64,000 bases of DNA from Siphonodentalium dalli. Its lineage: Eukaryota; Mollusca; Scaphopoda; Gadilida; Siphonodentaliidae. Below the pieces are notes generated by a model that saw only the letters and a program-made list of their open reading frames with translations, was not told the origin of the DNA and made no database searches. Every line of letters starts with the position of its first letter. Positions within the stretch are counted from its first letter, which is position 1. Positions 1 to 14,300 of this stretch are shown in pieces. The translations under genes were made by a program, and so were the position numbers. The DNA lies in NCBI GenBank assembly GCA_032622095.1, contig CP136064.1, positions 47,445,573-47,509,572 on the forward strand, read 5' to 3'.

Positions 1-86
1 TACTATAATATTGTCAATGGAATGTTCCAGCTGAATATAATGTTAATAGCTCGACTAGTCATCATGAAATCAAATATCCCTATGAT

Positions 87-635
87 CAGGGTTCGCGCTA
101 CCACTTGTCAAATTTGCCAATGGCAAAAATAATTCACATTTGGCAAAAAATAATTCAATTGGCAAAAAATTTGGCAAGACACTTTTGATTCCACAATAAA
201 GTTTGATAATAATTGTCAGCCAATACCACTCATTTCAGGAAACTCTTTCATTAATGGTATTATTGTTGGTGATTTATAAGGTTATGAAAAGTTCATATCG
301 ATGGGTGGAGAGTATGCTAGTATGTCTGGTGGTGGCGTTTACATAGCTAATCCTCTTTGTTTCGATGTGCCTGTCTGATGAAGAAACCCTTCTACAATTG
401 TATTGTTATGCTGTTGGTTTATTGTTCTATGATAAACACAAGTATAAAGGCGAGAATTATTAATAATGAACTGCTATCCTATCGATATCAAAGGTCGCTC
501 AAGCAGAGATTGTCTTAATAATCAAAATAAAATACACAATGTTGTAGAAACTGATAGCATTGGGCAACTTCTAACAGTATTTGGCTAAAATTATTTTCAT
601 TTGGCAACAGTAAATTTTGGGCCACGCGGACCCTG
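87..635. mobile_element. non-autonomous hAT-like element (hAT-1)
   Basis: Termini CAGGGTTCGCGCTACC and GGGCCACGCGGACCCTG form imperfect terminal inverted repeats starting CAG and ending CTG. A perfect 8-bp duplication, cctatgat, flanks it (79-86 and 636-643). Short TTGGCAA/TTTGGCAAAAA repeats lie just inside both ends. There is no transposase. The internal sequence matches the element at 38,286-38,997 in the opposite orientation. Confidence 0.85.
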
Positions 636-643
636 CCTATGAT

Positions 644-1030
644 ACTCCAAAAAAATTTCCAACGTTGTTTCGTTGGATAAACACCTGCTAGTTCACTAAT
701 TGCTTTCATGGTCGAATTCCCAAATATCTAATTCAACAGAGCATGTTTGTCTACTAATTAGAATTTTAGATATGTTGTTGTTGAAAATGTTAATGGCCTT
801 AGATTACACTTTCGGCAGATTGCTTTGAATTTATTTCAGACTTTACAATTAGCCATTACTTCCTACAATTCTTGGAAAAATAAATGTAAAATGCCTCTCT
901 CCCTCATCAAATTTTCCATATATATATTTCACTGAGAACACAGTTATCTATTTTTAATGTGGTAAGTTGGAAGATATCTACATATTCGATAATATTTATC
1001 TAATGATTGGGAGTGACAACACTTAGGAAA
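644..1030. other. intronic or upstream unique DNA
   Basis: AT-rich sequence. I see no exon, RNA gene or repeat here. Confidence 0.4.
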
Positions 1031-1153
1031 TAAACATACTCTGTTGAGACGGATATCTGGGGATTCGAGCATGAAAACAGTTTGTGAACAAGTCGGCTTT
1101 GTTTTCATGCTCTGATCCCTGAATATCCAACTCAACAGGGTACATTTATCTCC
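1031..1153. repeat. imperfect palindrome
   Basis: Left arm around CTGTTGAGACGGATATCTGG and GAGCATGAAAAC pairs with right arm GTTTTCATGCTC and CCAACTCAACAGGGT. Foldback of about 120 bp, probably a small MITE remnant. Confidence 0.6.
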
Positions 1154-1166
1154 ATTGTAATTCAAT

Positions 1167-1512
1167 CCACCCAATAATTTAAAGTGATGTGGAACACTCC
1201 GGTAGGGTAATCCAATAGAAATGGAGAATAATCTTGCTCAAAGTTGTTCTTTTTATGAATATTAATCCAAATTGCTGACACACCTTCATTCTGATATATT
1301 AATTAAATGCACCGACTCTGAATGGCGAAATCATTTGTGTTTGTTTGTTGCCAATTGTTGCATCCCGAATCCAGATGTAAATATTTACAACTGTGTAGTT
1401 TTGATGATGTTTTCTATTGAGTGGTATGATCGTTTTCTTTGAAATTTTCGACGATGTTAGTAGAATGCTACATTTTCCAGGTTGGCATAATACCTGAATA
1501 CTAGCTTTTTAG
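1167..1512 (-). repeat. interspersed repeat K, copy 1
   Basis: Reverse-complement match to 16,400-16,745: shared blocks include AAAGTGATGTGGAACACTCC, GTAGAATGCTACATT and AGTGGTATGATCG. The 5' block is also related to 40,560-40,690. Decayed, with no intact ORF. Confidence 0.65.
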
Positions 1513-1676
1513 TTTCACGAACTCGAACATGTCCATAATATGTCTTTAAAAGCAACTGCACGAAAAGATGTTTTTATCGACAATACATGATTTGAAGTGA
1601 TATATTCTTTTTATGGTGATCAAATATATGGGTACATTCCATGGGGTTACTCTTACAGCGTCAGTACAACTTCCTA

Positions 1677-2070
1677 TTAACCCTTTACCCAACAGAACGG
1701 CCCTGTGCCAATGCATTCTCTTATATATGCGAGTCGACCATAGGTCGCCTCGCATATATAAGAGAATGCATTGGCTTAGCACATTAAAAATTATAAAATT
1801 GTTAAAGAATGTAAGAAAAAATGGTAAAAAGTGTTAAAAAAAGATTTTTTTTAGGCCAATGCATTCTCTTATATATGCGAGGCGACCTATGGTCGACTCG
1901 CATATATAAGAGAATGCATTGGCACAGGGCATAACTGTCACAATGTGGTCAAGGAGCCGGTTCCAATGATATCCATATTTGTATGGTTCTATTGAGACAG
2001 ACCGAAGATATTTTAGGCTGTTGAAGCTTTATTTGGCCGGTTTTGGCCGGTTTGTTGGGTAAAGGGTTAA
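1677..2070 (+). mobile_element. TTAA MITE group A, copy 1
   Basis: Begins TTAACCCTTTACCCAACA and ends TGTTGGGTAAAGGGTTAA. TTAA target plus CCCTT termini is the piggyBac signature. Inside are two ~68-bp near-perfect hairpins (1,711-1,778 and 1,855-1,922) in opposite orientation, separated by an AT-rich spacer, then a GGCCGGTTTTGGCCGG motif near the right end. No coding capacity. Confidence 0.9.
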
Positions 2071-2279
2071 CTGTATCTATTTCTATAGAAATCAACGTTC
2101 CATTTGACTCCATTACACAACACTTGGCAGGGCTGTTACATATTCTATGTCATTGACACTGTGCTCCATTCAATATTTGTCCTCCAATCAGCGGCTGAGT
2201 CATAAACTAAAGTTAGCAGTTCTTCGACAATCAGAATGCGTGTTACAACAACAATTATTCAACTTAAATTACAATTCAG

Positions 2280-2387
2280 ATTAATGATGTGGAAAATGTC
2301 ATGAAGTCCTATTATGATAAGAGAGAAAAGCAGTGGGAAAGAAAGATGCACAAAAGACTGAAGGAACACAAGGACGAAATCAAGAAG
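2280..2387 (+). CDS. DZIP1: DZIP1-like exon 1 of window
   Basis: 36 codons, phase 0 in and out, acceptor ttcag|ATT and donor AAG|gtctgt. Encodes a charged helix containing KSYYDKREKQWERKMHKR and then KDEIKK, typical coiled coil. No earlier exon was recognised in 1-2279, so the preceding exon is upstream of the window. Confidence 0.85.
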
Positions 2388-5300
2388 GTCTGTTGTTATT
2401 CTGTGCTATTAGAGTGAAATCCCGATAGAATTACACAAGTGGTTGCACTCGTTTGTTGTGCCACGATGGTAAAACTAGAACCGTAGGTTCGAGTTTTACC
2501 TATCAGCATGACAAACGAGTGCAACCAGTTCACACTATTGTGTTGTTCTGTTTGTTGCACAAACATGAAATGCAAGTCAATTTTGCCCTAATTTGATTTA
2601 TAAATTCAGATTTCATCGATATCTATAGTTAGTTGTAATGTAGTCAGTAGTTTACAGCCTAAACACCTGTAACATACTATATTTCAATGCATTGTGGTTG
2701 GCAATGTTGATTCTTTCCAAAAAAAAGCATCCAGCCTGAGGCTTGTGGTACGATTTAGGTCAATATTACTTTATTTAATTGAACAAACTTGTGAATTATG
2801 TAGACTATACGTCATAATATAGTGAAGACATTTTCTGTTACATTTGACATCATCAACGATGTTGTCAACGTAATCGGGTTGTATTGTCCATGACAATAAA
2901 AATTGTATTTTTTTTTAATGTTTTTAAATCTTTTGTAATTCGCAAAAATAAATGGGTGTGCAATAAAGATTGCCATTTACTTCACTTTTAATATGATGTC
3001 CGCAGTATTTTAAATATGTTGGTTTTATTTGAAATTCTGAATTTATAAAACTTTTGAAGATGAGATTTAATTAACCAAAATCCCTGTTGAGACTTAGTCC
3101 AGAATAGTTCAAGTTAGCCACGGGAATGATGGAATTCACACATCTTTGCATGAGACCAGAGGCCTGCATCAAGGCTGGACCACCTCTTCTTAGCGTCTCT
3201 CGCTCTCATGTGACCTCTGGGCTCATTACCATTGCTTTTTAATTTAGGGCTGATGAATATCCAATAATTTGTAGAAGACTTTCCAGGAATAGTTCCTGTC
3301 TGTCAGACATTACCTTAATGTAATTTAGTATGTCCAAATATGGAGCTGAGGAATTCTCCACGCAAGCGAACCAAAATCGATCAAATTATATTCTAGTTTC
3401 CTAATTTCGTGAGTGAGGAGAAAAATCTGGACACCAGACCTGCTAACCTTCCCGGATTGTGCGGAAGACTCCCGGATTAGAACATGGTCTCCCACACTCC
3501 CAGAGAGTAATAATATAACCTCAAGGATTGTGCGGGATATTCTGAGATTAGAACATGGTCTCCCACACTCCCAGAGAGTAATAATATAACCTCCTGGATT
3601 GTGCGGGATATTCTGAGATTAGAACATGGTCTCCCACACTCCCAGAGAGTAATAATATAACTTCAAGGATTGTGCGGGATATTCTGAGATTAGAACATGG
3701 TCTCCCACACTCCCAGAGAGTAATAATATAACCTCCTGGATTGTGCGGGATATTCTGAGATTAGAACATGGTCTCCCACACTCCCAGAGAGTAATAATAT
3801 AACCTCAAGGATTGTGCGGGAGACTCCCAGATTAGAGCATGATCGCCCGCACTCCCGGAGAGTAATAATATAACCTCAAGGATTGTGCGGGAGATTCTCA
3901 CATGTGAGCACGATCTCCTGCACTCCCGAAAAGTAATAATATAACCTCCTGGATTGTGCGGGAGATTCTGAGATTAGAACATGGTCTCCCACACTCCCAG
4001 AGAGTAATGCTATAAGCTCCCGGATTCTGCTGATTAAGAAAAACATAAAAATATAAGCCTTCCCTTTTGACCATTAGACAGACTGTTAATACTTCAGATA
4101 CATTTGGCTGTCAGGTCCTTGAGGCAGTTAACACCTATGATTTATATGTGGATAAAACCGATATCCTACACCCAGCAGGAGCACCATAATAAAACAACAA
4201 TCACCTCAAATTGAAACAAAGCATTTGGTTAAAGGTGATTATTGTCACATTTTCTCAATTGATGATCATTATAGAGATAGGGCAATGTGAAATGACCTCA
4301 AGGTTTATTGGCTTGCTAAATTCCAAACTATGCACATATTTTGAAATTAAAATATTATAACCTGTTCCCGAGTTACACTTTTCAATGTGACCTATTAATC
4401 TCGCGCAAGAAACTGCGCAAGATATAAAGTAAACCGAAAGTAATTTCCCTCTTATTAAACACACAATAATTTTTCCCACAAATTGTATATTAAAACCTCT
4501 AATGTATTTCCCTTGTTGGTAATAGACACTTTATAGGGATACATTTCATCAACCTTGTTAGTTTTTTAATGGTAAATAATCATGGAAACTGTTGATTTAA
4601 AAAAAATATATATATTATTTTTTCTTGAAAATGTACAAGAACTTTTTTAAATCTCTCGTATGATAAGCCCCAATCTCCCAGGAAAATATAGACCAATCCA
4701 CTGGAAATTATTATTTTTTGAGGTTATCAGGTCTGCTGGACTCAACATTCATCAGTCTCATACATACACAGAACGACACAATGTGTAAATGGGTTTGTCG
4801 ATACGGCACGAGTGATGTCGCGGAAGGGTAGAACGAGAGGCGCTTGCGCCTCGAGTTCTATCCCTCCGCGACAGCACGAGTGCCGTATCGACAAACCCAT
4901 TTACACATCGTGTCGTTCTGTGTTTATTACACGCTTCGCGTCCTAGAATCCGTGCATTAAAAATACATGATTAGAATGTTTATTTAGGCTCATACAGGGC
5001 GTTTTTGTCATGTTTGATGATACTTTTATTTAAATAGTTCCAGTTTCATGGTTGAGGCGAACGTCATGTACGTCATTTTACGTCAACGAGATGTGTATGG
5101 AACGTACGTTCCATACGGATTTGTGAATATGGAACAGCAATAACACTGTACTTCTAGGAACAAGCGTGTAATAAATGTGTAATCAACATACATTATACAT
5201 TATATCCATCACAGCCATACATACAACCATATATATTGCACACTATTTTTATCTTATTGTTTGTAGTTGAATGACACTCTTGAGCAGACATCAAATGTAA

Positions 5301-8300
5301 TTTCCACGAAGAACCGACCAGGGCGCTCTCCTGTGGAGGAAGCAAGCATCCAAAGAGAGGCTGAAGATGTACTGAGGGTCAGTAGAGGGTAGATAGGGCT
5401 TGAAATAAAGATAGGTGTTTCCCTTAACCCTTTCGATATTCAATGGATTCTCCCACCCAGTTATAACAGTATATATTGGAATGGTGTATTATTTATCTGG
5501 AGGGGTATTCTGAAAAAATAAGCAGACGACAGATAATAAAATTGCAGAATTTGTCGATGGGAGTCCTATTTATTGGAGGGAAATATTCAGATAATAGGTT
5601 CTACAAACAACCTATGGTCATATTATATCACCATTCCCCAAGGAATAACTACTCATCAATGAGTATTTAGTGTAGGGTTAACCTTTCCCCTAAAATGTCA
5701 CTGGTCTGTAGACCTGTCAATTTGTTGATTAATTGAATGATATTATTTGGCCTGGAGACCCAGGAATACAGAGTAAAGGCTTGGCCTTACCTCCACTGTG
5801 GTCCTGTGCAGGTGTTTTGTGACTTTTAATTGGACTTTTATCGGTAATTCCACTGTAACAGTAATGTTTACATAACAATGGTTTTGACGCGAAATCTCAT
5901 TATTGGTAGTTATTAAAGACACGGGTGGCGTTGGCGGTGGGTATGCTGTTAAAATATTCACCTCCGTCAAAAACCGCCATAAACAGAAAGAATGGTAAAA
6001 TATAGACAAACTTTGTTCTTATACTATAAATCAGAAATATGGCATAAACAGTATGTTATGGTCAATTTATTTTCCTTTGTTATGTAAACAAAAACAAAAA
6101 ACGTTACGTTACCTGGCTTTTGTTTAGATCCGGATATGGTAAACATATATATAAAAAGCGTTATTTGTTACTGTTTTCCTGATATGGAAATATTAAAGAG
6201 CGTTTATATCATTTGTATGTGATTAACCAATAGAATTGCATTGTGTTATGTAAACAAAATCACAACTTCTGTAACACGAGCAGGCTCTTGTTTACGTACA
6301 CCATCGTAAATACTATTTACGAGCTGATTATGTTTGGCATATGAACAAAACTATATATATTTTAATATTCCTTCTACTGATGGCGATTTGAACAAATATG
6401 AATTTTTCTGCAATGAACGCCGCCCGTGCCTTTAACCCTTTACCCAACAGAACGACCCTGTGCCAATGCATTCTCTTATATATGCGAGTCGACCATAGGT
6501 CGCCTCGCATATATAAGAGAATGCATTGGCTTAACACATTAAAAATTATAAAATTGTTAAAGAATGTAAGAAAAAATGGTAAAAAGTGTTAAAAAAAGTT
6601 TTTTTTAGGCCAATGCATTCTCTTATATATGCGAGGCGACCTATGGTCGACTCGCATATATAAGAGAATGCATTGGCACAGGGCATAACTGTAACTATCA
6701 CAATGTGGTCAAGGAGCCGGTTCCAATGATACCCATATTTGTATGGTTCTATTGAGACAGACCGAAGATATTTTAGGCTGTTGAAGCTTTATTTGGCCGG
6801 TTTTGGCCAGTTTGTTGGGTAAAGGGTTAATATTGAAAATAAGAAGAAGTCAATCTATTTTTCATGTTGATTATAGTTGTTTTACAGACTTGTATGTTAT
6901 TCCTCATGAACCCACTTAGAATGCCTTGAGTCCCATTAGGACTATAAGTATTAGTTTTATACTGAGTACTCTCTTATTTGATAGAAATCCAGAGAAAAAG
7001 AGAAATTCTTGGAATACCAAGAAGAAGAATTAGAGAAATCCTTATCATATGTGAGTTAATTCTTTGTAGAATAGGAATAAATGGCTGTCCTTTCACTTGC
7101 TAAATAACAGTGAAGGCCAAATAATAGTGAATTGGTTGATCTTTGGTTGAAATTAATAATAGTGAAGCTGCCAAATAATAATGAAGGCATAAACCAATTT
7201 CACTCTTCAGAAAATTATGCTATAAAGATGCAGAACATGTGAAACTTGTCACATAAATGAACAGACATATGAACAGATAATACAACTGCAAAAGAATTCC
7301 TATTATTTCGTGCGAAAGGTTGAGATAATAAATTAAGCAAACTGCCGTTTGTTGAACTTATTATCTGAACATTTCCTAAGGGAATTACTTGTGTATGAGT
7401 AGTCAATAAGGAAAGGGGTAATTAGCTTATTTAATAAACCTCTGAACATTATTGGCATGTGCAGTGGCGTAAGAGCTTACCACAATGATGTTGATGTCAA
7501 TGCCAGAACTTTATAATTATGTTCATTAGAATATAATTATGATATTCGATTCGTGTTGGGTATTTAGTGTTGACATTGGTGATAAGGGCGGTTGAACAAT
7601 TTTGTCAACATGAAAAAATACATCTAAAATGGGAATTTATTTTTTCTTGAAGTTGTCTTTACTTCTCCTTTGGTTGTGATAAGGAACCCCGGCTGTTTCA
7701 AGATAAATTTTTCCTTGCTAAAATGCGATTGTGTGATGAAATGGATCTCAAGTTCATCGCAATTCTATACAAAATTTATTAACCTCGTCCGCTAAATTTG
7801 ATTAGAGTCTCGCTAAAGCTTGGCTTGAATCAAATTTAGTGCACTCGGTTAATAAATTTCGTATAGAATTTTGATTCATTAGAGATCCACTATTTATTAT
7901 ATGCTTCCCCATTAATAAATAGTGGGAAATTGCTGTGTCGTAGAATGTTCTATCAATCGCCTGGACAGAGGTGATGGTTAACACTGATCGAAGCGATAGA
8001 TAACACATTAGTATTACTCTCTGGGATATCACTCCAAGTTTATAGCAGTGAATCACATTAATTTTCAACACATATCAATAACAAGCAGACTATTTTACCA
8101 TTTTGACATTTAAAGAAAGAGTTTTTTCCCCTGGATTGTTCTTCTGTCCTACATTATAGTAAATTGTTATCATTACATTGTGTATACATTCATTTCTTGC
8201 ATCTTTTCAGAATAAAACAATGGGGACTATTTCTTTTGCCAGATGTGCTCGATATTTAGTGATAAGCAAATTAATTGATGGGATGTAAACATTGCCATTC

Positions 8301-11300
8301 TGACTGCAAATGTCAAAGTTTTCTAACAATTTGCAGTGAACAGTAGAACAAATTTTATTTATATGCAGATATATGTAGAATTTGATAATATTGCACATAT
8401 AATAAAAAGAACACTTTAATACAGGTTTTGGTTGAATTCCAGATTATATCATTCATCGCTACAGGGAAATACAGAATTTCCTTGAAATTCTGTATTTTTT
8501 CTTGCAGCCATGCACTCATGAAGTAATTTGGGTATTGGACAAAGAGCTGTAGGTGTTCTCTATGTATCAAATTTTCTAACTCTATATATTAATTGTTACT
8601 TGCTTAAAATTTTTCAGCAACCAACACCAAGAGAGGAGAGACGCAAAAAGTTGATTGACAGGAACAACAACAATGGACAGGTCGTAACAAACATACATAA
8701 GATGCAACCAAGTGATGATGACGATACTACTGGTGAGATAAAATGAAAACACAATTCATATTCAATTGTGAACTATAAATTAAAACGTATTAGTAATAAT
8801 TCCTCTTCAGGCATAGTGGTCTGAGTGTTTTAATTGTGATGATGATGTCTATGCCCATCTAATTAATATTCAATCATTATCCATGTCCCCTGGCCTGTGT
8901 TACTTGAATCTAACCAAATATTTCTTTGTCTCCTGTTACTGTGCTTTAACACGTTCACTGCCGAAAACCAATGGGTAATTCCATCCCATATGCCGACATG
9001 GGATTTGATGTTTTGCTGTTAGTAGATGATATTTTACGTATGTATGAGTAATGGTTCGACCAATATCGGGTCATATGATGCTGAAACATGTTATAAGAAT
9101 ACTACGAGATTACTCGTAGTCGGCACCTGGGACGGAATTTATTAACGTTTCATCCCTGGTGCCAGCTACGAGTTATCTCGTAGGTAACTACAATTACGTT
9201 GTCAGTGTCTTAGATGACGAAGAGTGCTATACATGTACAAGCATATCGTATGTAAGACATGGTAAATTAATTTATATATGATAATTGGTACAGACTACGT
9301 CGAATAAGACGTCAAAAACATAATATGTATTTACCTACGAGATAACTCGTAGCTGGCACCAGCGATGACCACTGGTGAGTTTCATCACAGGTGCCGACTA
9401 CGAGTTATCTCGTAGGAGCTTTATAACACGTTTTATCTTTCATTTGACCCGGATTTGATCGACAATTCCTTTATATATACACAATGTGTCCGGGAATGGT
9501 CTAGTTGCACATGCATCTCATGGTTCAGGGACGTACAGAAGAGGTCCTGGTGAATTGGAGTATCCTACCAAGATTGCTATCTGGACCCCACCCCCTGTTC
9601 ACGCTGTGGGAATCGTTGTATCTCAAGCCATCGTAATTATACATATAAAATCGATCAATTGGATCGTTGGGCATGTATTGGCGCATACACCAACATTGCT
9701 TGCGGATTGTGTTATTATTTATGTGGTATGAACATGACTACGAGTTAACTCGTAGTAGCAGTCCCAATGGAACCGTTTACTACGAGTTAACATCGTAGTG
9801 GCAGCGAACGTGTTAACCCTTTCTTTACTGGAGCTTCTTTAAATTTTGTGAAAACCCTGTGCCACTACATTCTCCTATATATGCCAGTCTCCCATAGGGA
9901 GCATCACATATATTAGAGAATGCTTTGGCCTGACAATAATTACCTTAACCTTGTAAGCCAGTGCATTCTCTTATATTGGAGACTCGCATATAAAAGAGAA
10001 TGCACTGGCACATAATGATAATCTTTAATGCTGCACTAGTGCAGCTCCCGCCATGAAAGGGTTAACCCTTTAGCCAACAAACCGGCCAAAACCGGCCAAA
10101 TAAAGCTTCAACAGCCTAAAATATCTTCGGTCTGTCTCAATAGAACCATACAAATATGGATATCATTGGAACCGGCTCATTGACCACATTGTGATAGTTA
10201 CAGTTATACCCTGTGCCAATGCATTCTCTTATATATGCGAGTCGACCATAGTTCGCCTCGCATATATAAGAGAATGCATTGGCCTAAAATAAATCTTTCT
10301 TTTAACACTTTTTACCATTTTTTCTTACATTCTTTAACAATTTTATAATTTTTAATGTGTTAAGCCAATGCATTCTCTTATATATGCGAGGCGACCTATG
10401 GTCGACTCGCATATATCAGAGAATGCATCGGCACAGGGCCCTTCTGTTGGGTAAAGGGTTAACTCTCATTGGCCACTCTCATGGTAGTATGATGAAATTA
10501 GTTTCATATATCCACCCAAAAGTCAGGAAAGTTCCTCATCTTCAGTCAGTTAAATTTCTCTTCTCTCTACCTTGCAGCAGACATTATGACAACAAGGAGT
10601 TCAATGGGCACTGGTAGACAGTCAATGACAGGGACCCTTGGGTAAGTCATTATACATAGTTTTCATACCCTCTGCAACGAGTTGTGGGGGGTATACTTGA
10701 ATCAGGTTGTCAGTCTGTCCGTGGACAAAATTTTGTCTTTACGTTTTCTTAGAATTTTCTTTTTCAATTTTAATCAAATTTGCTACAGGGATCAATCATC
10801 ATGGGAACCTGTGCACCTGCGATTTGGACTTCAGTTGGACTCATATTGGAGTTATTCAACTTTGAATATTCAGATATACACTTTCACAAATGTTTTCCAG
10901 ACTTTTTCTCAGAATGTTATTGTTCAATTTGAATCCAATTTGCTACAGGGGTCAATCATCATGTGAACCTGTGCACCTGCGATTTTGAGTTCGGTTGGAC
11001 TCATATCAGTGCCCAATACAATGTAATAATGGCTACTTCATCAGAATAACATGATGAATACAAGGGGTAGTATACCATAGTCCCATCTGGGACAGGCCCA
11101 TCTCTAGTTGTCGATGTTGACAGAAAAATATTTTAACTTCTTTAACACTCCGAATCCAAGATGTGGATGCACTTGATCTGTTATCTCATATATATATATA
11201 CTTATCACACAGTTCACACAATCTTTTTGTGTCTCATTAAAGTACAATGCCTAAATTTCATGTGTGTAGTCATTAATAAATGCTCAAGTTGGATATTTTG

Positions 11301-14300
11301 TTTCCTCAAAAGAAATTTTAAGTTCTCAAAGCATAATTAGTTGTCCCAGCATGCAGCTGTCTGTGTTAACCCTTTACCCAACAGAAGGGCCCTGTGCCAA
11401 TGCATTCTCTTATATATGCGAGTCGACCATAGGTCGCCTCGCATATATAAGAGAATGCATTGGCTTAACACATTAAAAATTATAAAATTGTTAAAGAATG
11501 TAAGAAAAAATGGTAAAAAGTGTTAAAAAAAAGATTTTTTTTAGGCCAATGCATTCTCTTATATATGCGAGGCGACCTATGGTCGACTCGCATATATAAG
11601 AGAATGCATTGGCACAGGGCATAACTGTAACTATCACAATGTGGTCAAGGAGCCGGTTCCAATGATATCCATATATATGGTTCTATTGAGACAGACCGAA
11701 GATATTTTAGGCTGTTGAAGCTTTATTTGGCCGGTTTTGGCCGGTTTGTTGGGTAAAGGGTTAACATACAATCAGATTCATACTGATACTGAAGCTATCG
11801 TATTCCCGCCAACTTTTCATTTCTCGGAACGCTTGTGGTCTTCCCCCAAATTAAGTCACATCTTGCTACATTAAACATTTTCATTGATCACATTTAATCT
11901 AATAGTGAGTTCTGATTAGTGCTACTGATATGGAATCCCCTGGATCAGGAAATAGAAAGTATACGACAAGTAATCAGACTCACTAATTATATCTGAGTCT
12001 GTAGTTAACTTAGATTGAGCATGCAGCCTTTGTTTGGCACACCCTAATGCTGAATTTGAAAAAGTCATAACTATTTCTGCATGCACCGAATATAAATTAG
12101 ATGGAACTATTACATATAAGTTGCCAAAATCATCAAATTCCTTCTATTTATAAGGAGTGTCAGTCAGTTATCCATGTGTCATATGTTTTGAGACAGACAA
12201 GGCATTTGTTATGCTAAATTAAGTTTTTTTTTAATTTGTTGCTTGTCATTCCTGACCCTAAATGCATTTTTCACATTTTTTGTTCTCAACAGTGGTACAG
12301 GGAACATGACACTCGGAACTGATGACCCGAGATCAAGTGCCCGTCCGTACACAGTCAACAAAGAAGGTCTGGTGTCCTGGTTCAATACAGAGCTGGAAAA
12401 GAAGGGGATACCCAGTGTAAGCTTTATAGATAGAGGATATCTATGGTTTTTGAGTGAATCCCACAATTATTTCATGGGTTACTAGCAGTGGAAACACAGG
12501 TCGTGAGTTGAAAATTGATATTACCAGTGCTGTCACAAATGAAACAAGAGCATCGCTAGGGCGTGGCAAAATACGCCCTTTAGCCATTTCGAATTGTACT
12601 ATCGCAAAATAAGATAATACTTTGAGCTTACATTTGAAGAAAATCTGATATACCCCTAATTTCAATGCCAAAATGTGGTCAAATTCTAAGTCGAAAAAAT
12701 GGCCATAACTCATGTAAAAATAATTAGACAGAACCTATATTCAAACTTGGTCTGTAGTTTTAGCTGGGAAATACACATACCAGCTTTGGTTCAGCTCAAA
12801 ATAATCAAAACTGGAGTTATCGGTCGGAAACCAAAATGTTATGAAATTGGTCAAATTCTAAGTTGAAAAAGGGCCGTAACTCATGTAAAAATAACTGGAC
12901 GGAACCCATATTCGAACTTGGCCTGTATCTTTAGCTGAGAAATACACATACCAACTTTGGTTCAGATCAAATAATCCAAACTGGAGTTATCCGTCGGAAA
13001 CCAAAAATGTTAACAGACGGTCAAATTCTAAGTCGAAAAAGGGCCGTAACTCATGTAAAAATAATTGGACGGAACCCATATTCGAACTTGGCCTGTATCT
13101 TTAGCTGGGAAATACACATACCAACTTTGGTTCAGATCAAATAATCCAAACTGGAGTTATCGATCGGAAACCAAAAATGTTAACGGACGGACAGACAGAC
13201 GGACGGACGGACGGACAGACGGCTAGACAGACGGACAGACAGACTGATAACATAATACAACCTTTTTTCAAAAAGGGCGTATAATAATGTGCGATTCACC
13301 CAAAACACCATAGGTGTTCTATTTAATATATGCTTTAATCATGTCGATAATTATTATTTTTAATGGTGAAGGGTTCGAAATTATGCAGCATTTGCACTTA
13401 TAATAGCACAACAAATTATATAAAACAATACACAGATCCGATCAGCTGATAAGTAGCAAACCGCTTTCAAGTGATGACATCATGATGTCATTCGGCAAGC
13501 TACAGTTCAGCTGATTTTACTGGAAGTAAGTGACAGTGAAGATATCACTTTTGAATACAAAATGATATATTTACTGTCGGTCTAGACACTAAATACAAAA
13601 TTATATCTTCACTGTCGGTCTAGACACTAAATACAAATTATATCTTCACTGTCGGTGTGGACACTAAATACAAAATTATATCTTCACTGTCGGTCTAGAC
13701 ACTAAATACAAAATTATATCTTCACTGTCGGTCTAGACACTAAATACAAAATTATATCTTCACTGTCGGTCTAGACACTAAATACAAAATTATATCTTCA
13801 CTGTCAGTCTAGACACTAAATACAAAATTATATCTTCACTGTTGGTCGAGACACTAAATACAAAATTATATCTTCACTGTCTATCTAGACACTAAATACA
13901 AAATTATATCTTCACTGTCGGTCTAGACACTAAATACAAAATTATATCTTCACTGTCGGTCTAGACACTAAATACAAAATTATATCTTCACTGTCAGTCT
14001 AGACACTAAATACAAAATTATATATTTACTGTCGGTCTAGACACTAAAAACAAAATTATATCTTCACTGTCGGTCTAGACACTAAATACAAAATTATATC
14101 TTCACTGTTGGTCTAGACGCTAAATACAAAATTTACGTTGCGGAAATTTCCCCACTTTTAATGGGGAAGCATATAATAAAAACCTATATCTACCTTAATA
14201 CTCATATTTAAATTCACGCAGTAATAATGTTTGTCTGTTTTGTGCAAATTCAAAACTGACAAAACATTTGCATTGTATCTGATAATAACTTTTGTTCTTA

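Noticed and set aside
9486-9731. 81-codon frame in element H
   Set aside because: Overlaps the more interesting Cys-rich frame and has no motif itself.
3443-14131. CRISPR-like regular repeats (71-bp and 38-bp arrays)
   Set aside because: Units are contiguous with no unique spacers, and the DNA is eukaryotic with introns.
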